A stretch of DNA of 64,000 nt. Origin: Streptomyces virginiae (GTDB taxonomy: Bacteria > Actinomycetota > Actinomycetes > Streptomycetales > Streptomycetaceae). This document shows, in pieces, positions 26,125 through 37,796 of the stretch. The number at the start of each line of letters is the position of its first letter. Positions within the stretch are counted from its first letter, which is position 1. The position numbers and the translations under genes are program-made. The stretch lies in contig NZ_JOAK01000013.1 in assembly GCF_000720455.1 (NCBI RefSeq), positions 62,001 through 126,000 of the forward strand, written 5' to 3'. The notes below the pieces were generated by a model. It did no database searches. It was given only the letters and a program-made list of their open reading frames with translations, and was not told the DNA's origin.

Positions 26125-27186
26125 ATGTCGAAGCTGGGAGATCTCGGCGCCAAGCTGTACCGCGGTGAGGTCGGCTACGACTTCGTCGGCAAGCGCTTTC
26201 TCTGGTACGGCGTTTCCATCCTGATCACCATCACGGCGATCGTGGCCCTGGCCGTTCAGGGCCTCAACATGGGCATCGAGTTCAAGGGCGGAGCCGTCTT
26301 CACCACCCCGAAGACGACCTCCTCGGTCGCCAAGGTCACGGAGGACGCGGAGAAGGCCTCCGGCCACGACGCGATCGTCCAGGAGCTCGGCACCGGCGGC
26401 ATGCGCATCCAGATCTCCGGTCTGGACACCGACGCCGCGGCCGACGTGAAGAAGGAACTGGCCACCGACCTCAAGGTCACCGAGGCCGACATCAACGCCG
26501 ACCTGGTCGGCCCCAGCTGGGGCGAGCAGATCGCGAACAAGGCCTGGACCGGCCTCGGCGTCTTCATGGTCCTCGTGGTGATCTACCTCGCCATCGCCTT
26601 CGAGTGGCGCATGGCCGTCGCCGCGCTGATCGCCCTGATCCACGACCTCACCATCACCGTCGGCGTGTACGCGCTCGTCGGCTTCGAGGTCACCCCGGGC
26701 ACCGTCATCGGTCTGCTGACCATCCTCGGTTACTCCCTCTACGACACCGTCGTCGTCTTCGACGGACTGAAGGAGGGCTCGAAGGACATCACCAAGCAGA
26801 CCCGCTACACCTTCAGCGAGATCGCCAACCGCAGCATCAACGGCACCCTGGTCCGTTCGATCAACACCACGGTCGTGGCGCTGCTCCCGGTCGCGGCCCT
26901 GCTGTTCATCGGCGGCGGCTTCCTGGGCGCCGGCATGCTGAACGACATCTCGCTGTCGCTGTTCGTCGGCCTCGCCGCCGGTGCGTACTCCTCGATCTTC
27001 ATCGCGACCCCGCTGGTCGTGGACCTCAAGGAGCGCGAGCCGGCCATGAAGGCGCTGAAGAAGCGGGTGCTCGCCAAGCGCGCGTCCGCCGCGGCCAAGG
27101 GCGAGTCCGCGGACGACGCCATCGGCTCGGGCGACGAGCCGCAGGTCGTCTCGCAGGGTCGGCAGCAGCCGGGGCGGCGACGTTGA
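26125..27186 (+). CDS. secF: Protein translocase subunit SecF
   Basis: A 353-residue partner of SecD. TM1 (about 30-50) leads to the NMGIEFKGGAVF periplasmic entry motif, a short P4 domain, then five membrane helices including the conserved SLYDTVVVFDGLKE segment. The cytoplasmic C-terminal 50 residues are charged. An AGGAGG site lies in the secD end, so translation is coupled. The stop overlaps the TTG start of apt. Confidence 0.97.
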   Translation: MSKLGDLGAKLYRGEVGYDFVGKRFLWYGVSILITITAIVALAVQGLNMGIEFKGGAVFTTPKTTSSVAKVTEDAEKASGHDAIVQELGTGGMRIQISGLDTDAAADVKKELATDLKVTEADINADLVGPSWGEQIANKAWTGLGVFMVLVVIYLAIAFEWRMAVAALIALIHDLTITVGVYALVGFEVTPGTVIGLLTILGYSLYDTVVVFDGLKEGSKDITKQTRYTFSEIANRSINGTLVRSINTTVVALLPVAALLFIGGGFLGAGMLNDISLSLFVGLAAGAYSSIFIATPLVVDLKEREPAMKALKKRVLAKRASAAAKGESADDAIGSGDEPQVVSQGRQQPGRRR

Positions 27187-27737
27187 CCGCTGCGCTGTCC
27201 GACGACGTACGGACCCTCCTGCTCAGCCGCATCAAGGACGTGGCGGACTACCCGAAGCCGGGCGTGATGTTCAAGGACATCACCCCGCTGCTGGCGGACC
27301 CCGAGGCGTTCGGCGCCCTGACCGGCGCGCTGGTGGAGCTGGCCGGGCGGTACGGCGCGACGAAGATCGTCGGGCTGGAGGCGCGCGGGTTCATCCTCGC
27401 GGCCCCGGTGGCGGTGCAGGCCGGGATCGGCTTCGTGCCGGTCCGCAAGGCCGGCAAGCTGCCGGGCGCGACGCTCGCGCAGTCGTACGAGCTGGAGTAC
27501 GGCACGGCGGAGATCGAGGTCCACGCCGAGGACCTGACGACCGGTGACCGGGTCATGGTCATCGACGACGTGCTGGCCACCGGCGGCACGGCGGAGGCCT
27601 CCCTCTCGCTGATCCGGCGGGCCGGGGCCGAGGTCGCCGGCGTGGCGGTCCTGATGGAGCTGTCGTTCCTGCCGGGCCGGGCCAAGCTGGCCGGGGCCCT
27701 GGCAGGGGCCCCGCTGGACGCGCTGATCGTGGTCTGA
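27183..27737 (+). CDS. apt: Adenine phosphoribosyltransferase
   Basis: A 184-residue type I phosphoribosyltransferase that converts adenine and PRPP to AMP for purine salvage. The PRPP-binding signature VMVIDDVLATGGT is intact, as are GLEARGFI and RKAGKLPG, typical of Apt. The TTG at 27183 overlaps the secF stop in the form TTGA and gives the family-length protein; no better start exists. The secDF-apt-relA order is conserved in actinobacteria. Confidence 0.96.
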   Translation: MTAALSDDVRTLLLSRIKDVADYPKPGVMFKDITPLLADPEAFGALTGALVELAGRYGATKIVGLEARGFILAAPVAVQAGIGFVPVRKAGKLPGATLAQSYELEYGTAEIEVHAEDLTTGDRVMVIDDVLATGGTAEASLSLIRRAGAEVAGVAVLMELSFLPGRAKLAGALAGAPLDALIVV

Positions 27738-27848
27738 CCGCGACCACCCCGTGCGGCACGGCGGGCATCCGGGACCTCCCGGGTGCCCGCCGTTCGCGTG
27801 CGCGGGCCGTTGCGGCAGGCTCGGCGAACGGGGTGAGCCAACCCTCGC

Positions 27849-27854
27849 TACGAT
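27849..27854 (+). promoter_or_regulatory. -10 box of relA
   Basis: TACGAT about 76 bases before the relA start in the 192-bp apt-relA gap. It fits the Streptomyces -10 form; the -35 is not clear. Confidence 0.45.
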
Positions 27855-27929
27855 GGGTTATCCGGACCGGACTCGGGCACCGGATCCACCCCCGGACGAA
27901 GCCCGGGGGGACCCCCGTGAGGAGCGCTC

Positions 27930-30380
<2,451 letters not shown>

Positions 30381-30407
30381 GGGACACCCCCGGGCCGCGG
30401 CCCGCAC

Positions 30408-30452
30408 GACGGAGGGCCCCGGTACGCGCGGCGCGTACCGGGGCCCTCCGTC
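30408..30452. terminator. 45-bp palindromic bidirectional terminator
   Basis: The 22-bp arms 30408-30429 and 30431-30452 are exact reverse complements around a single central base. It lies between the convergent relA and DUF349 genes, 28 and 11 bases from their stops. Confidence 0.85.
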
Positions 30453-30462
30453 AGTGGCAGGG

Positions 30463-31692
30463 TCAGCCGCCGAACTCCTCCAGGCCCTTCAGCGCCTGGT
30501 CCAGCAGGGCCTGGCGGCCCTCCAGCTCACGCGAGAGCTTGTCGGCCTTCGCGTTGTTGCCCGCCGCGCGCGCCGCGTCGATCTGCTCGCGCAGCTTGTC
30601 GACCGCCGCCTGGAGCTGACCGGTCAGACCGGCCGCACGGGCCCGCGCCTCCGGGTTCGTACGGCGCCACTCGCCCTCCTCGGCCTCCTGGATGGCGCGC
30701 TCCACCGCGTGCATCCGGCCCTCGACCTTCGGCCGGGCGTCGCGCGGCACGTGGCCGATGCCCTCCCAGCGCTCGTTGAGGGAGCGGAACGCGGCACGGG
30801 CCGCCTTCAGGTCCGTGATCGGAACGAGCTTCTCGGCCTCGTCGGCCAGCTCCTCCTTGAGCTTCAGGTTCTCGGTCTGCTCGGCGTCACGCTCCGCGAA
30901 CACCTCGCTGCGGGCCGCGAAGAACACGTCCTGCGCACCGCGGAAACGGTTCCACAGGTCGTCCTCGGCCTCGCGCTGAGCCCGGCCCGCCGCCTTCCAG
31001 TCCGCCATCAGCTCGCGGTAGCGGGCGGCCGTCGGACCCCAGTCGGTCGACTTCGACAGCGACTCGGCCTCCGAGACCAGCTTCTCCTTGACCTTGCGGG
31101 CGTCCTCGCGCTGCGCGTCCAGCGAGGCGAAGTGCGCCTTGCGGCGCTTGGAGAAGGCGGAACGGGCGTGCGAGAACCGGTGCCACAGCTCGTCGTCCGA
31201 CTTGCGGTCCAGGCGCGGCAGGCCCTTCCAGATGTCCACCAGGGCGCGCAGGCGCTCGCCGGCGCTGCGCCACTGGTCGCTCTGCGCCAGCTGCTCGGCC
31301 TCGGCGACCAGCGCGTCCTTGGCCGCCCGGGCCTCGTCCGCCTGCTTGGCCTTGGCGACCTTGCGCTCCTCGCGCCGGGACTCCACGGTCTCGACCAGCT
31401 TGTCCAGCCGCACGCGCAGGGCGTCCAGGTCGCCCACGGCGTGGTGCTCGTCGACCTGCGTACGCAGGTGGTCGATCGCCGTCTGGGCGTCCTTGGCGGA
31501 CAGATCAGTGGTCCGCACCCGCTTTTCGAGGAGGCCGATCTCGACCACCAGGCCCTCGTACTTGCGCTCGAAGTAGGCCAGGGCCTCCTCAGGGGTGCCC
31601 GCCTGCCACGAACCGACGACCTGCTCGCCATCGGAAGTACGCACGTACACGGTGCCCGTCTCGTCGACTCGGCCCCACGGGTCGCTGCTCAC
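30463..31692 (-). CDS. DUF349 domain coiled-coil protein
   Basis: A 409-residue acidic/basic-rich helical protein made of repeated DUF349 units of about 70-80 residues. Marks such as WRSAGERLRALVDIWKGLP, then FRSLNERWEGIGHVPRD, repeat through the protein, and most of it is predicted coiled coil. The first 50 residues form a small beta-rich domain (TGTVYVRTSDGEQVVGSW). No membrane segment. The function of DUF349 proteins is unknown. The frame is open to 31818, but the GTG at 31692 has a GGAGGAGG ribosome binding site. Confidence 0.92.
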   Translation of the reverse strand: MSSDPWGRVDETGTVYVRTSDGEQVVGSWQAGTPEEALAYFERKYEGLVVEIGLLEKRVRTTDLSAKDAQTAIDHLRTQVDEHHAVGDLDALRVRLDKLVETVESRREERKVAKAKQADEARAAKDALVAEAEQLAQSDQWRSAGERLRALVDIWKGLPRLDRKSDDELWHRFSHARSAFSKRRKAHFASLDAQREDARKVKEKLVSEAESLSKSTDWGPTAARYRELMADWKAAGRAQREAEDDLWNRFRGAQDVFFAARSEVFAERDAEQTENLKLKEELADEAEKLVPITDLKAARAAFRSLNERWEGIGHVPRDARPKVEGRMHAVERAIQEAEEGEWRRTNPEARARAAGLTGQLQAAVDKLREQIDAARAAGNNAKADKLSRELEGRQALLDQALKGLEEFGG

Positions 31693-31880
31693 AGCGCCTC
31701 CTCCACCTGATGCCTGCGAGGGGTTCACCCCCTGGGCATCGTCCACAGTTTCCTGGGGCGGGCAGCGCCCGCCCTGCACAACGCCAACATAGGCGACCGC
31801 CGGGCCGGCTGTCCGCATCCCGCACGACGGAATATCGGCGCAGGGGGCGGGCCGGCCGGCCCGTGGGTCGCGTCACCCCG

Positions 31881-32669
31881 TCAGTTCTGGGTGACCGTGC
31901 CCTTCTCGATCTTGACATCGTTCTTCGGCGCACCGTCCTGGCCGCCGTCGACCGTGCCGGCCTTGGCGATCTCCTCCAGGACCTTCAGGCCCGCCGCGTC
32001 GATCTTGCCGAACGGCGTGTACGTCGGCGTCAGCGGGCTGTCCTTGTAGACCAGGAAGAACTGGCTGCCGCCCGAGCCGGGCTGGCCGGTGTTGGCCATC
32101 GCCACGGTGCCGGCCGGGTAGACGACCTGGCCCTGCTCGTTGGCCTTGCCCAGCGAGTCCAGGTTCTCGTCCGGGATGTTGTAGCCCGGGCCGCCGCGGC
32201 CGGTGCCCTCGGGGTCGCCGCACTGGAGCACGAAGATCCCCCCGGCCGTCAGCCGGTGGCACTTGGTGTTGTCGAAGTATCCCTTGTCGGCGAGCGCCTT
32301 GAAGGAGTTCACGGTCTGCGGGGTCTTCGCCGCGTCCATCGCGAAGTTGATGTCTCCCGCGCTGGTCTTCAGCGCGAAGGTGTACTTCCCCTTCTGGTCG
32401 ATCGCCATCTCCGGCGAAGGGGACTGCTTCGGCTCGGGCGCGGTCGACGCCGACGGGTTCGCCGACGGGTCCGCGGCCTGGTCCTTCTTGTCCTTGTCGA
32501 AGACACCGCCCACGATCAGGCCCACCAGCGTCGCGATCACCACGGCGACCACCGCGCCGATCACCGCCGCCCGCTGGCGCGTCTTCTTCCGGGCCTCGGC
32601 GCGGCGCTTCTGCTGGCGCTCGTACTTCTCCCTGGCGAGCTGTCGCCGCCGCTGATCGCTCGTGACCAC
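31881..32669 (-). CDS. Membrane-anchored cyclophilin-type peptidyl-prolyl isomerase
   Basis: A 262-residue enzyme that speeds cis-trans isomerisation of proline bonds, acting outside the membrane. A basic cytoplasmic N-terminus (1-33) precedes one membrane helix (34-57), a Ser/Pro linker, then the cyclophilin domain from about 95. Landmarks are TVNSFKALADKGYFD, the catalytic-Arg strand CHRLTAGG, GSGGSQFF and TPFGKI. The GTG start has a GGAGA site. It diverges from the MBL hydrolase gene. Confidence 0.95.
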   Translation of the reverse strand: MVTSDQRRRQLAREKYERQQKRRAEARKKTRQRAAVIGAVVAVVIATLVGLIVGGVFDKDKKDQAADPSANPSASTAPEPKQSPSPEMAIDQKGKYTFALKTSAGDINFAMDAAKTPQTVNSFKALADKGYFDNTKCHRLTAGGIFVLQCGDPEGTGRGGPGYNIPDENLDSLGKANEQGQVVYPAGTVAMANTGQPGSGGSQFFLVYKDSPLTPTYTPFGKIDAAGLKVLEEIAKAGTVDGGQDGAPKNDVKIEKGTVTQN

Positions 32670-32821
32670 CGGGTCGTCTCCTTGTACGTGTCTGATACTG
32701 CTGTCCGGGCTGGGATAGGCCGTACCGTATATGGGTTCGCTGTGTAATGAGCGGCGCCGGTAGGCTCTGAGCAGCAGGATTGCCGACCTGCACCTCCCGC
32801 CGACGACGATTGAGGACGAAC

Positions 32822-33535
32822 GTGCTGATTGCCGGGTTCCCCGCAGGCGCCTGGGGCACCAACTGCTACGTGGTCGCCCCCGCCGCCGGCGAGGAGTGCG
32901 TCATCATCGACCCGGGCCACCAGGCCGCCCAGGGTGTCGAGGAGACGCTGAAGAAGCATCGGCTCAAGCCCGTCGCGGTCGTCCTGACCCACGGCCACAT
33001 CGATCATGTGGCCTCGGTGGTCCCGGTGTGCGGAGCACACGACGTACCGGCCTGGATCCACCCCGAGGACCGCTACATGATGAGCGACCCGGAGAAGGCC
33101 CTCGGCCGCTCCATCGGGATGCCGCTCATGGGCGAGCTGACCGTGGGGGAGCCCGACGACGTCCGCGAACTGGCCGACGGCGCCGCCCTGAAATTGGCCG
33201 GAATGGACTTCTCCGTGGCGCACGCGCCGGGCCATACCAAGGGGTCGGTGACCTTCCGGATGCCCGAGCTGGCCGACGTCCCGCCGGTCTTCTTCTCGGG
33301 CGACCTGCTCTTCGCCGGCTCCATCGGACGAACCGACCTGCCGGGCGGCTCCCACGCCGAGATGCTCGAATCGCTGGCCCGCGTGTGCCTGCCGCTCGAC
33401 GACTCGACCGTGGTGCTGTCCGGCCACGGTCCCCAGACCACCATCGGCCGCGAGCGCGTGACCAACCCGTACCTGCGGGAGGTCGCCGCCGGCCTGGCAG
33501 CGGACCCGACGGCCGCTCCACGACGAGGAATGTGA
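32822..33535 (+). CDS. MBL-fold (glyoxalase II-type) hydrolase
   Basis: A 237-residue metallo-beta-lactamase-fold enzyme. The metal motif HGHIDH (57-62) and the later His/Asp ligands in [10 protein letters not shown] and FSGDLLF are intact, ending with the [11 protein letters not shown] strand typical of glyoxalase II-like proteins. It may hydrolyse thioesters of mycothiol or a similar thiol; the substrate is not determined by sequence. The GTG at 32822 has a GAGG site; a TAGGCT -10 lies at 32761-32766. hisS follows after ten bases, so they share an operon, as in mycobacteria. Confidence 0.92.
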   Translation: MLIAGFPAGAWGTNCYVVAPAAGEECVIIDPGHQAAQGVEETLKKHRLKPVAVVLTHGHIDHVASVVPVCGAHDVPAWIHPEDRYMMSDPEKALGRSIGMPLMGELTVGEPDDVRELADGAALKLAGMDFSVAHAPGHTKGSVTFRMPELADVPPVFFSGDLLFAGSIGRTDLPGGSHAEMLESLARVCLPLDDSTVVLSGHGPQTTIGRERVTNPYLREVAAGLAADPTAAPRRGM

Positions 33536-33545
33536 CGAGAGCTTC

Positions 33546-34799
33546 GTGGCTACTTTTCAGGCCCCCAAGGGCACGTACGACCTGATCCCGCCGGTCTCCG
33601 TGAAGTACCTGGCGGTACGCGAGGCCATCGCGGCCCCGCTGCGCAACTCCGGCTACGGCTACATCGAGACCCCCGGCTTCGAGGACGTGGGCCTCTTCGC
33701 CCGCGGCGTCGGCGAGTCCACCGACATCGTCTCCAAAGAGATGTACGCCTTCGAGACCAAGGGCGGCGACCAGCTCGCCCTGCGCCCCGAGGGCACGGCC
33801 TCGGTGCTGCGCGCGGCGCTGGAGGCGAGCCTGCACAAGAAGGGCAACCTGCCGGTCAAGCTCTGGTACTCGGGCTCCTACTACCGCTACGAGAAGCCGC
33901 AGGCGGGCCGCTACCGCCACTTCTCGCAGGTCGGCGCCGAGGCGATCGGCGCCGAGGACCCCGCGCTGGACGCCGAGCTGATCATCCTGGCCGACCAGGC
34001 GTACCGCTCGCTCGGCCTGAGCGACTTCCGGATCCTGCTGAACTCGCTGGGCGACAAGGAGTGCCGCCCGGTGTACCGGGAGGCCCTGCAGTCCTTCCTG
34101 CGGGGCCTCGACCTCGACGCGGAGACCATGCGCCGCGCCGAGATCAACCCGCTGCGCGTCCTCGACGACAAGCGGGCCGACGTACAGAAGCAGCTCGTCG
34201 GCGCCCCGGTGCTGCGCGACTACCTGTGCGACGCGTGCAAGGCGTACCACGAGCAGGTCCGGGTCCTGGTGACCGCGGCCGGCGTCGCCTTCGAGGACGA
34301 CGACAAGCTGGTGCGCGGCCTGGACTACTACACCCGCACCACCTTCGAGTTCGTCCACGAGGGCCTGGGCATCGCGGTCGGCGGCGGCGGCCGCTACGAC
34401 GGCCTGTCCGAGATGATCGGCGGACCGGCGCTGCCGTCGGTGGGCTGGGCGCTCGGCGTGGACCGCACGGTCCTCGCGCTGGAGAAGGAGGGCGTCGAGC
34501 TCGACATCCCCGCGTCGACCTCGGTGTTCGCCGTGGCGCTGGGCGAGGCCAAGGCGACCGTGTTCGGCCTCGTGACGCAGCTGCGCAAGGCGGGCGTCGC
34601 GGCGGACATGTCGTACGGCGGCAAGGGCCTCAAGGGCGCCATGAAGGACGCGAACCGCAGCGGTGCCCGCTTCGCGATCGTCGCGGGCGACCGCGACCTC
34701 GCCGAGGGCGTCGTCCAGCTCAAGGACATGGAGTCCGGGGAGCAGACGGCCGTGCCCGTCGGCGAGCTGACCGACACGGTCAAGGCCCGCCTCGCCTGA
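33546..34799 (+). CDS. hisS: Histidine--tRNA ligase
   Basis: A 417-residue class II synthetase charging tRNA-His. Motif 2 lies around [14 protein letters not shown], preceded by [12 protein letters not shown]; the HisRS-specific [12 protein letters not shown] and GGGGRYDGL motifs are both present, and an anticodon-binding domain forms the last 90 residues. The GTG at 33546 lies in the short gap after the MBL gene. Length and domain order are standard. Confidence 0.98.
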   Translation: MATFQAPKGTYDLIPPVSVKYLAVREAIAAPLRNSGYGYIETPGFEDVGLFARGVGESTDIVSKEMYAFETKGGDQLALRPEGTASVLRAALEASLHKKGNLPVKLWYSGSYYRYEKPQAGRYRHFSQVGAEAIGAEDPALDAELIILADQAYRSLGLSDFRILLNSLGDKECRPVYREALQSFLRGLDLDAETMRRAEINPLRVLDDKRADVQKQLVGAPVLRDYLCDACKAYHEQVRVLVTAAGVAFEDDDKLVRGLDYYTRTTFEFVHEGLGIAVGGGGRYDGLSEMIGGPALPSVGWALGVDRTVLALEKEGVELDIPASTSVFAVALGEAKATVFGLVTQLRKAGVAADMSYGGKGLKGAMKDANRSGARFAIVAGDRDLAEGVVQLKDMESGEQTAVPVGELTDTVKARLA

Positions 34800-34823
34800 C
34801 GGCGACGGCGGCGAACGCCCGAT

Positions 34824-34855
34824 GACGGGGCCGGGGATCTTTCCCCGGCCCCGTC
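34824..34855 (+). terminator. Hairpin terminator after hisS
   Basis: Perfect 14-bp stem (34824-34837 with 34842-34855) and a TCTT loop, 25 bases after the hisS stop. Confidence 0.85.
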
Positions 34856-34920
34856 CGTTCACAGGCTCGTACGGCACAATGGCCCGTGCTTGATCACCTG
34901 GCAGATGTGGAGCGGGCGGT

Positions 34921-35538
34921 ATGACGACACGGGACACGGACACGGAGACCGCCCGGGGGACGACCTTCGGGGCGAGCCGGGCACTGGCCCTGCTGCTGGT
35001 GATCACGGGGGCCGCGGGCCTGCTCGCCGCCTGGGTGATCACGATCGACAAGTTCAAGCTGCTGGAGGACCCGAACTTCACACCGGGCTGCAGCCTCAAC
35101 CCGGTCGTCTCCTGCGGCAACATCATGAAGAGCGACCAGGCGGCCGTCTTCGGCTTCCCGAACCCCATGCTCGGCCTGGTCGCCTACGGCATCGTGATCT
35201 GCGTCGGCATGAGCATCCTGGCCGGCGCCCGCTTCCGCGCCTGGTACTGGCTCACCTTCAACGCCGGCACGCTCTTCGGCGTCGTCTTCTGCGCCTGGCT
35301 CACCTACCAGTCGCTCTACAACATCAACGCGCTGTGCCTGTGGTGCTCCCTGGCCTGGGTCGCCACGATCCTGATGTTCTGGTACGTCACCTCCCACAAC
35401 GTCCGCGCCGGGCTGCTGCCGGCCCCGGGCTGGCTCAAGAGCTTCTTCGAGGAGTTCACCTGGGTGCTGCCGGTGCTGCACATCGGGATCATCGGCATGC
35501 TGATCCTGACCCGCTGGTGGGACTTCTGGACCTCCTGA
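34921..35538 (+). CDS. Vitamin K epoxide reductase (VKOR) family protein
   Basis: A 205-residue integral membrane protein with about five helices (21-42, 83-101, 107-127, 134-155, 178-195). The VKOR active-site cysteine pair CLWC is at 139-142 and the shuttle cysteines Cys57 and Cys65 are in the first loop. Bacterial VKOR re-oxidises DsbA-like proteins by passing electrons to menaquinone, so it supports disulfide formation outside the membrane. The fused thioredoxin domain found in some members is absent here; its partner must be elsewhere. The ATG has a GGAG site; CACAAT at 34875-34880 is a possible -10. Confidence 0.93.
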   Translation: MTTRDTDTETARGTTFGASRALALLLVITGAAGLLAAWVITIDKFKLLEDPNFTPGCSLNPVVSCGNIMKSDQAAVFGFPNPMLGLVAYGIVICVGMSILAGARFRAWYWLTFNAGTLFGVVFCAWLTYQSLYNINALCLWCSLAWVATILMFWYVTSHNVRAGLLPAPGWLKSFFEEFTWVLPVLHIGIIGMLILTRWWDFWTS

Positions 35539-35579
35539 CGGCGGGCGGCCCTGTCGGTGGACTCGCTTAGGCTTCCCAT

Positions 35580-36938
35580 GTGGAACCAGACCTGTTCACC
35601 GCCGCCGCCGAAGAGCGCCAGGAGAAGGACCCCGCGAGCTCGCCGCTCGCCGTCCGGATGCGCCCGCGCACCCTGGACGAGGTCGTGGGCCAGCAGCACC
35701 TGCTGAAGCCCGGATCACCGCTGCGGCGGCTGGTCGGGGAAGGGGCCGGAGGCCCGGCCGGTGCCTCCTCGGTGATCCTCTGGGGCCCGCCCGGCATCGG
35801 GAAGACGACCCTCGCCTACGTGGTCAGCCAGGCCACGCAGAAGCGCTTCGTGGAGCTCTCCGCCATCACGGCGGGCGTCAAAGAGGTACGGGCCGTCATC
35901 GAGGGCGCGCGCCGTGCGGCCGGTGGGTACGGCAAGGAGACCGTCCTCTTCCTCGACGAGATCCACCGCTTCAGCAAGGCCCAGCAGGACTCCCTGCTGC
36001 CGGCCGTCGAGAACCGCTGGGTGACGCTGATCGCGGCCACCACGGAGAACCCGTACTTCTCGATCATCTCCCCGCTGCTGTCGCGATCGCTGCTGCTGAC
36101 GCTGGAACCGCTGACCGACGACGACCTGAGCGGGCTGATGCGGCGCGCGCTCACGGAGGAGCGGGGCCTGGCCGGGGCGGTGACCCTGCCGCAGGACGCG
36201 GAGGCGCACCTGCTGCGGATCGCCGGCGGAGACGCCAGGCGCGCGCTGACCGCGCTGGAGGCGGGAGCCGGCTCGGCCATCGCCAAGGGCGAGGACGAGA
36301 TCACCCTCCAGACGCTGGAGGAGGCGGTCGACCGGGCGGCGGTCCGCTACGACAAGGACGGCGACCAGCACTACGACGTGGCGAGCGCGCTGATCAAGTC
36401 GATCCGCGGCTCCGACGTGGACGCCGCGCTGCACTACCTGGCGCGGATGATCGAGGCCGGGGAGGACCCCCGGTTCATCGCGCGCCGCCTGATGATCTCC
36501 GCGAGCGAGGACATCGGCCTCGCGGACCCGACGGCGCTGCCGATCGCGGTGGCCGCGGCCCAGGCCGTGGCGATGATCGGCTTCCCGGAGGCCGCGCTGA
36601 CCCTCTCGCACGCCACGATCGCCCTGGCCCTGGCCCCCAAGTCGAACACCGCGACGACCGCGATCGGCGCGGCGCTGGCCGACGTACGGGCGGGCCTCGC
36701 CGGATCCGTCCCGACGCACCTGCGCGACGGGCACTACAAGGGCGCGGCCAAGCTCGGGCACGCCGTCGGGTACGTGTACCCGCACGACGTGCCGGGGGCC
36801 ATCGCCAGCCAGCAGTACGCCCCGGACGAGATCCACGGCAAGCGGTACTACGAACCGACCCGCTACGGCGCCGAGGCCCGCTACGCGGACGTGGTGGAAA
36901 AGGTCCGCGAACGCCTCCGCGGCACAGACCGCCCCTAG
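35580..36938 (+). CDS. rarA: Replication-associated recombination protein RarA (MgsA)
   Basis: A 452-residue AAA+ ATPase related to clamp loaders and RuvB, acting at stalled replication forks. Walker A is GPPGIGKTT (69-77), Walker B is LFLDEIHRF, sensor 1 is [10 protein letters not shown]. The C-terminal half has the family tetramerisation region ([29 protein letters not shown]). A TAGGCT -10-like box at 35568-35573 is six bases before the GTG and no ribosome binding site exists, so the mRNA is probably leaderless. An overlapping ATG at 35578 is out of frame. Confidence 0.96.
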   Translation: MEPDLFTAAAEERQEKDPASSPLAVRMRPRTLDEVVGQQHLLKPGSPLRRLVGEGAGGPAGASSVILWGPPGIGKTTLAYVVSQATQKRFVELSAITAGVKEVRAVIEGARRAAGGYGKETVLFLDEIHRFSKAQQDSLLPAVENRWVTLIAATTENPYFSIISPLLSRSLLLTLEPLTDDDLSGLMRRALTEERGLAGAVTLPQDAEAHLLRIAGGDARRALTALEAGAGSAIAKGEDEITLQTLEEAVDRAAVRYDKDGDQHYDVASALIKSIRGSDVDAALHYLARMIEAGEDPRFIARRLMISASEDIGLADPTALPIAVAAAQAVAMIGFPEAALTLSHATIALALAPKSNTATTAIGAALADVRAGLAGSVPTHLRDGHYKGAAKLGHAVGYVYPHDVPGAIASQQYAPDEIHGKRYYEPTRYGAEARYADVVEKVRERLRGTDRP

Positions 36939-36940
36939 GG

Positions 36941-36995
36941 GGTGTCCGCACAGTAGCGTCGGCCGCCCGCCGCGCAGGCGGGACTTTGCGGACAC
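36941..36995 (+). terminator. Nested palindromic hairpin after rarA
   Basis: Outer arms GTGTCCGCA (36942-36950) and TGCGGACAC (36987-36995) enclose an inner hairpin CCCGCC/GGCGGG (36966-36971 and 36977-36982). It begins just after the rarA stop. The nested ends could also be those of a small decayed mobile element. Confidence 0.65.
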
Positions 36996-37070
36996 GACCC
37001 AGGGCGTGAACACGCGCCGGCCTCGGCGTGGCCCCGGCGGGGCGGTGGTGGCGGAGCCTAGGCTCCCCGC

Positions 37071-37796
37071 ATGGGTCCGTCCCGGCCGTTCGCCCTCGCC
37101 GTCGTCGCCCTCTCCCTCGCCGGGCCCGCCGCGGCCGGATGCCATCACGACGACACCGCCACGGCCAGGGCCAGCGCCGCCGCGCTGGTGGCGCAGGTGC
37201 CGCTCAACGGGCCCGGATTCCCGCCGGACGCCGCCACGGCGAAGACCCGGCTGGCCGGCCTGAAGGTCGAGCGGGGCAGGAACTGGCAGACGTACCGGCG
37301 GGAGGAGTTCGGCAGGTACTGGTCCGACGAGACCGATGCCGTCGGCGGGCGCAACGGCTGCGACACCCGGGACGACGTCCTGCGCCGGGACCTGACGGAG
37401 CTGCGCGAGGGGGACCGCAACCAGTGCGTGGTGCTGTCCGGGGTGCTGCTCGACCCGTACACCGGCGAGCGGCTCCCGTACACCTACCGGCGCGCCTCGC
37501 AGATCCAGACCGACCACGTCGTGGCCCTCGGCGCCGCCTGGCGGGCCGGCGCGTACGCCTGGACCCCGCAGCGCAGGCTGGAGTACGCCAACGACCTGGA
37601 CGTGCTGCTCGCGGTGGACAAGCAGACCAACCAGGACAAGGGGAGCAGGACCGCCGACAAGTGGCGGCCGCCGCGGCGTGGGTTCTGGTGCGAGTACGCC
37701 CGCCGCTACACCGGCGTCAAGGCGAAGTACGGGCTGTCCGTGACCGCGCCGGAGAAGCGGGCGCTCCAGGACATGCTCGCCGCCTGCCCTCAGTGA
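37071..37796 (+). CDS. Secreted HNH (DUF1524-type) nuclease family protein
   Basis: A 241-residue protein with an N-terminal signal (1-22) ending AAAGC, so either Sec cleavage or a lipobox-like site at Cys24. The mature part has the HNH-type DUF1524 motif: DHVVALGAAW with His149, then the Asn in YANDLDVLL and NQDKGS near 187-191. Such proteins are predicted to cut DNA outside the cell; the natural role in streptomycetes is unclear. TAGGCT at 37059-37064 is six bases before the ATG, with no ribosome binding site, so a leaderless mRNA is likely. It overlaps the convergent DUF2470 gene by 7 bp. Confidence 0.88.
   Translation: MGPSRPFALAVVALSLAGPAAAGCHHDDTATARASAAALVAQVPLNGPGFPPDAATAKTRLAGLKVERGRNWQTYRREEFGRYWSDETDAVGGRNGCDTRDDVLRRDLTELREGDRNQCVVLSGVLLDPYTGERLPYTYRRASQIQTDHVVALGAAWRAGAYAWTPQRRLEYANDLDVLLAVDKQTNQDKGSRTADKWRPPRRGFWCEYARRYTGVKAKYGLSVTAPEKRALQDMLAACPQ

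Noticed and set aside
23521..26643. 1040-residue open frame opposite yajC-secD-secF
   Set aside because: Antisense shadow of three conserved genes; low-complexity product.
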